Source of the DNA: Chloroflexota bacterium
GTDB taxonomy: Bacteria > Chloroflexota > Anaerolineae > Ardenticatenales > Ardenticatenaceae
Assembly (NCBI GenBank): GCA_003520455.1
Contig: DOUV01000830.1
Location: 1-23,060, forward strand
DNA: 23,060 nt
Direction of reading: 5' to 3'
Positions within the stretch are counted from its first letter, which is position 1. Each line of letters starts with the position of its first letter. The notes under the pieces were generated by a model. It was given only the letters and a program-made list of their open reading frames with translations. It ran no database searches and had not been told where the DNA came from. A program made the position numbers and the translations under genes. Below, one piece after another: positions 20,648-23,060 of the stretch.

Positions 20648-22412
20648 CCGGGCGCCTTTTGTCCGCCAAATGCAGGTAGCCGAGTGGTTCGGGGTGCCCC
20701 AACCGAATGTGAGCCGGTGGGAGCGATACTGGCTGGCGGGCAATTGGCCTGATCTGTTGAGTGAGAAAACAGTGGAGCTCTTGACGGCTGAGGTACGGGC
20801 TCGGATTATTCAGGTGTTTGCCGCCTTTCCCTGGTGGGGCCTGAAACAAGTGCATCATCACTTGCGGGAGCAAGGGCAAGCCCTGACTTACCGGCAAGTG
20901 CGGCAAGTGGCGGAGGAGAGTGGCTGGGGCCAGTTGCGGCAGGAGCTACAGCGCCGCTATCACCTCAATGCCGACAGCTTTCGACCCCGGGATGACTGGC
21001 TGGTGGGCCAATTGTTGAGCCAGGTTGAAACGCTGTTGGCCCGGCTGGAAGCGGGTCAGGGCTTGACCCCCCAGGAGCAAATCACCCTCACCGAAGTCCA
21101 CACCCTGGCGGCGGAGAGTGGGGTGGCCGCTCATCCCCCGCTGAAGGCCTTGCCCTGGCTGCTGCGGGTGGAACAACTCTTGTTTGGCCAGTGGCAGACT
21201 GTCACCGATGATCAGGTCAGGTGCATCTACTGCGGCTCAACTCACGTCGTGCGCAAGCGCCGTCAACCGCGCTGGAAAAAGGACTACGATGCCCAGGGAC
21301 AAGTACAGGTCGTCGCCGTCTATCGCTCCTACTGCCGTAATCAGGCTTGTGACAAGGGCAGTTTCACGAACTTGCCCCCCGGTTTGGTGCCCTATTCAGT
21401 CTATCGGACCGAGACCAAACTGCTGGCCTTGCAGATGGACACCTGGGGTGACAGCACCTATCGGCGCACTGGTCAGGCCTTGGGCCTCAAAAGTATGACG
21501 ATTTACCGTTGGGTGAGTGCCTGGGGTGATGACTTGTTGCCGATGGCGGCTTTGTTCGGGGTGGTCAAATCAAGCGGGGTCATCGGGGTGGATGAGAAAT
21601 ACGTGTTGGTGCCCAAAAATGACAAGCCCGCCGATAAAATGCGACGCTGGATGGATGTCTCCCTGGCCGTGGATGTCTACACTTATGACCTGTTGCACAT
21701 TGCCATCTCCGCCCACAACGACAAGGCCAATGCGCTGGCCTTCCTGTTGGACCTGCGAGCCAAAGGTTATCAGCCCCGGGTCGTGGTCACTGACCTGCGG
21801 CGCGACTATGGCCCCGACATCGCCCAGGTCTTTCCCCAGGCCGTCCATCACGAGGGTATCTTTCACGCCTTGCAGTATGTAGGTACCATGTGTCGCCAAA
21901 TCTATGGCCGGGGGTATGCCCACACCCAACCCGAAGTCGAGACCCTCCGCCAAGACATCGTTCAGATTTTCCGGGCCAAAACTAAACGCACCGCGCAAAA
22001 ACGCTATGAAAAAGTGCTGGCCCTCCGCGAACAATATGTCCACCAACAGAGTGAAGCTGCCATGATTTTTGATTTCCTGGAACGGCACTGGCCCAAGTTG
22101 GTCAATGCTATCGAAAGCCAGCTCATCCCCAAAACCAACAACACGGTGGAATTGGTTATTCGCCGCTTTGACCAGCACTATCAATCTTTCTGCGGCTTCA
22201 ACAGCATCGACACCGCCCAGTGTTTCCTGGCTGTGTTTGAGAAGGTCTACCGCTTTACCCCCTTTTCCGACGATGCCCAACCCGCCATCCGGGGCAAGTG
22301 CCCATTGGAGTTGGCTGGCTATGACATCAGCCAGTTGCCTATGGCGGCGCTCTGTAAAGGGCTTAGCTTTGATTGGCCCCTGGAGGTGGCTCACAATGAT
22401 GTCCCCAATTAG
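20556..22412 (+). CDS. DDE transposase
   Basis: The main 618-residue transposase frame; it extends upstream to ATG 20400, but protein-like sequence begins near 20556. It has an N-terminal HTH (QMQVAEWFGVPQPNVSRWER), a second helical region, a zinc finger (CIYCGSTHVV, Cys223 and Cys226, with YCRNQACDKGSF), a further HTH (RRTGQALGLKSMTIYRWVSA) and an RNase H-fold core. Likely catalytic residues are Asp346 (GVDEKYVLVPK), Asp413 (VVTDLRRDYG) and Glu532 (IPKTNNTVELVIRRFD). It would cut and join the element ends. All core motifs are intact, so activity depends on whether the upstream frame must be joined. Confidence 0.88.
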   Translation: MKPVRMRLMILFLRLLEVAGPERVIGRTRDDRAPFVRQMQVAEWFGVPQPNVSRWERYWLAGNWPDLLSEKTVELLTAEVRARIIQVFAAFPWWGLKQVHHHLREQGQALTYRQVRQVAEESGWGQLRQELQRRYHLNADSFRPRDDWLVGQLLSQVETLLARLEAGQGLTPQEQITLTEVHTLAAESGVAAHPPLKALPWLLRVEQLLFGQWQTVTDDQVRCIYCGSTHVVRKRRQPRWKKDYDAQGQVQVVAVYRSYCRNQACDKGSFTNLPPGLVPYSVYRTETKLLALQMDTWGDSTYRRTGQALGLKSMTIYRWVSAWGDDLLPMAALFGVVKSSGVIGVDEKYVLVPKNDKPADKMRRWMDVSLAVDVYTYDLLHIAISAHNDKANALAFLLDLRAKGYQPRVVVTDLRRDYGPDIAQVFPQAVHHEGIFHALQYVGTMCRQIYGRGYAHTQPEVETLRQDIVQIFRAKTKRTAQKRYEKVLALREQYVHQQSEAAMIFDFLERHWPKLVNAIESQLIPKTNNTVELVIRRFDQHYQSFCGFNSIDTAQCFLAVFEKVYRFTPFSDDAQPAIRGKCPLELAGYDISQLPMAALCKGLSFDWPLEVAHNDVPN

Positions 22413-22420
22413 TTACGCTA

Positions 22421-22429
22421 CCTGGCACG
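22421..22429. repeat. Target-site duplication, right copy (CCTGGCACG)
   Basis: Exact copy of 19735-19743. The bases after it, ACTGGTATGA, complete the reading frame of the interrupted gene with a stop at 22437-22439, confirming that this is the original right flank. Confidence 0.8.
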
Positions 22430-22478
22430 ACTGGTATGATCCGACCACAAGTGTGTTATACTGAGATTCGAGGCAAAC

Positions 22479-22508
22479 AACAGCACCGGGGACGTCCCCG
22501 GCGCTGTT
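22479..22508 (-). terminator. Terminator of tRNA-Leu
   Basis: AACAGC and CCGGGGA (22479-22492) pair with TCCCCGG and GCTGTT (22495-22508). The one odd position is a G-U pair in the - strand RNA but an A-C mismatch in the + strand RNA, which points to the - strand. GTTTG follows the stem. It lies 77 bases past the tRNA. Confidence 0.6.
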
Positions 22509-22584
22509 CTATGTCAGTCTCGCAAAGAGCCTGGGCCAGGCGGCGGAGGTACTCGGTGTGTGGCCCGGCGAGGGCATCCAAAGG

Positions 22585-22665
22585 TGGGCCGGGTGGGATT
22601 CGAACCCACATGCCTTTCGGCATCGGATTTTAAGTCCGACGTGTCTGCCGTTCCACCACCGGCCC
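22585..22665 (-). tRNA. tRNA-Leu (UAA)
   Basis: An 81-nt class II tRNA. The acceptor stem GGGCCGG/CCGGCCC has discriminator A, and the anticodon arm TCGGA-CTTAAAA-TCCGA gives anticodon UAA. A long variable arm (TGCC-GAAA-GGCA) and the T arm GTGGG-TTCGAAT-CCCAC follow. CCA is not encoded. It reads UUA codons. It is transcribed from its own promoter at 22687-22715. Confidence 0.96.
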
Positions 22666-22686
22666 AGAGGATACGCGCTCTGCCGC

Positions 22687-22715
22687 ATCATACACACGGC
22701 ACGAGGAGCTGTCAA
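22687..22715 (-). promoter_or_regulatory. tRNA-Leu promoter
   Basis: TTGACA (22715-22710), a 17-base spacer and TATGAT (22692-22687) on the - strand form a near-consensus sigma-70 promoter. Transcription should begin near 22680, 15 bases before the mature tRNA. Confidence 0.85.
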
Positions 22716-22728
22716 GAGATCTACGAGA

Positions 22729-22752
22729 AAGAGCCGCCGGGCGGCGGCTCTT
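22729..22752 (-). terminator. Terminator after tRNA-Cys
   Basis: AAGAGCCGCC (22729-22738) pairs with GGCGGCTCTT (22743-22752) in a 10-bp stem with a four-base loop; on the - strand TTTCTC follows, sharing its first T bases with the stem. It starts four bases after the tRNA-Cys end and separates the Gly-Cys unit from tRNA-Leu. Confidence 0.8.
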
Positions 22753-22755
22753 GAG

Positions 22756-22826
<71 letters not shown>

Positions 22827-22844
22827 ATCGTAAGGGTGCGGAAG

Positions 22845-22917
<73 letters not shown>

Positions 22918-22929
22918 ACCGACGGCCAA

Positions 22930-22958
22930 AGTATAACACAACGGCCGCCTCCGGTCAA
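22930..22958 (-). promoter_or_regulatory. tRNA-Gly/tRNA-Cys promoter
   Basis: TTGACC (22958-22953), a 17-base spacer and TATACT (22935-22930) on the - strand form a strong sigma-70 promoter. The transcript should start about seven bases before the mature tRNA-Gly. Confidence 0.85.
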
Positions 22959-23060
22959 ATACAACCCCAATTTGGGGATTTGGGGTGTACGCAGGCGTTG
23001 TGGGGGGCGGACCCCTCCCCCAGCCCCTCCCCGTTTCGGTTCAGGGGCGGACAGGGGGGT
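22959..23060. other. Low-complexity C/G-rich window end
   Basis: It contains an imperfect palindrome (ACCCCAATTTGGGGATTTGGGGT) upstream of the tRNA promoter and a C-rich tract (CCCCTCCCCCAGCCCCTCCC) of the dispersed-repeat type. No gene is visible. Confidence 0.4.

Larger units (their letters stand above)
19744..22420 (+). mobile_element. Insertion sequence, 2.68 kb, with inverted ends and 9-bp target duplication
   Basis: The left end (AGCGTAACTGGTTGGGGA from 19747) and the reverse complement of the right end (AGCGTAACTAATTGGGGA, read from 22419) match at 18 of 21 positions when three more bases are included. The duplication CCTGGCACG flanks them. The outermost bases differ slightly (GAG on the left, T on the right), so the exact ends are uncertain by two bases. 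Inside lie a membrane-type N-terminal ORF and a DDE transposase ORF whose stop codon lies within the right end. The family is unassigned; a nine-base duplication and zinc-binding N-terminus do not settle it. Confidence 0.88.

Overview
The window is a GC-rich bacterial chromosome segment of 23,060 bases. The gene content (stand-alone CBM48-like protein, large family-5 solute-binding lipoprotein, rifampin-phosphotransferase-like enzyme, DUF6932, DUF6941 and DUF3467 genes, and an unusual DDE element) best fits Chloroflexota. That assignment rests on recognised family types, not on a marker gene, so it is tentative.

Region 1 (1-4430) is a two-component signalling block on the + strand. It holds the tail of an OmpR-type regulator with its histidine kinase, then a second kinase followed by its OmpR-type regulator, closed by a hairpin. 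A four-unit 11-bp direct repeat resembling a PhoP/PhoB box sits before the second pair. Region 2 (4430-6830) is sparsely coding. It has a 21-codon ORF with an ideal ribosome site, two palindromic repeats, a CBM48/isoamylase-early-set protein, a strongly folded 214-nt segment closed by a 17-bp stem (unidentified RNA or miniature element), two PmrA-like direct-repeat boxes, a two-helix membrane protein and a decayed secretion-signal fragment.

Region 3 (6830-10950) is a peptide/nickel-type ABC importer operon: lipoprotein, permease, permease. It carries no ATPase gene; an 11-codon ORF and a 32-bp palindrome follow instead. Region 4 (11274-13883, - strand) encodes an 869-residue PEP-utilising enzyme with the rifampin phosphotransferase layout.

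Region 5 (14.2-22.4 kb) is an accessory island. Two direct repeats (147 bp identical, then divergent) each carry the start region of a large serine recombinase; one continues into a truncated recombinase domain. On the right of each repeat lies a three-gene - strand operon. Cassette 1 is DUF6932 (nucleotidyltransferase motif), an XRE/HTH protein and a DUF6941-like protein, read from a leaderless promoter overlapped by a perfect inverted repeat. Cassette 2 is DUF3467, an unknown 172-residue protein and a HEPN-like protein. Both look like toxin-antitoxin or defence modules. To their right, a 2.68-kb insertion sequence with a 9-bp target duplication has landed in the last codons of a gene fragment.

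Region 6 (22.4-23.06 kb, - strand) has three tRNA genes. tRNA-Gly(GCC) and tRNA-Cys(GCA) share one promoter and terminator; tRNA-Leu(UAA) has its own. The island therefore lies beside a tRNA cluster, a usual neighbourhood for integrated elements.
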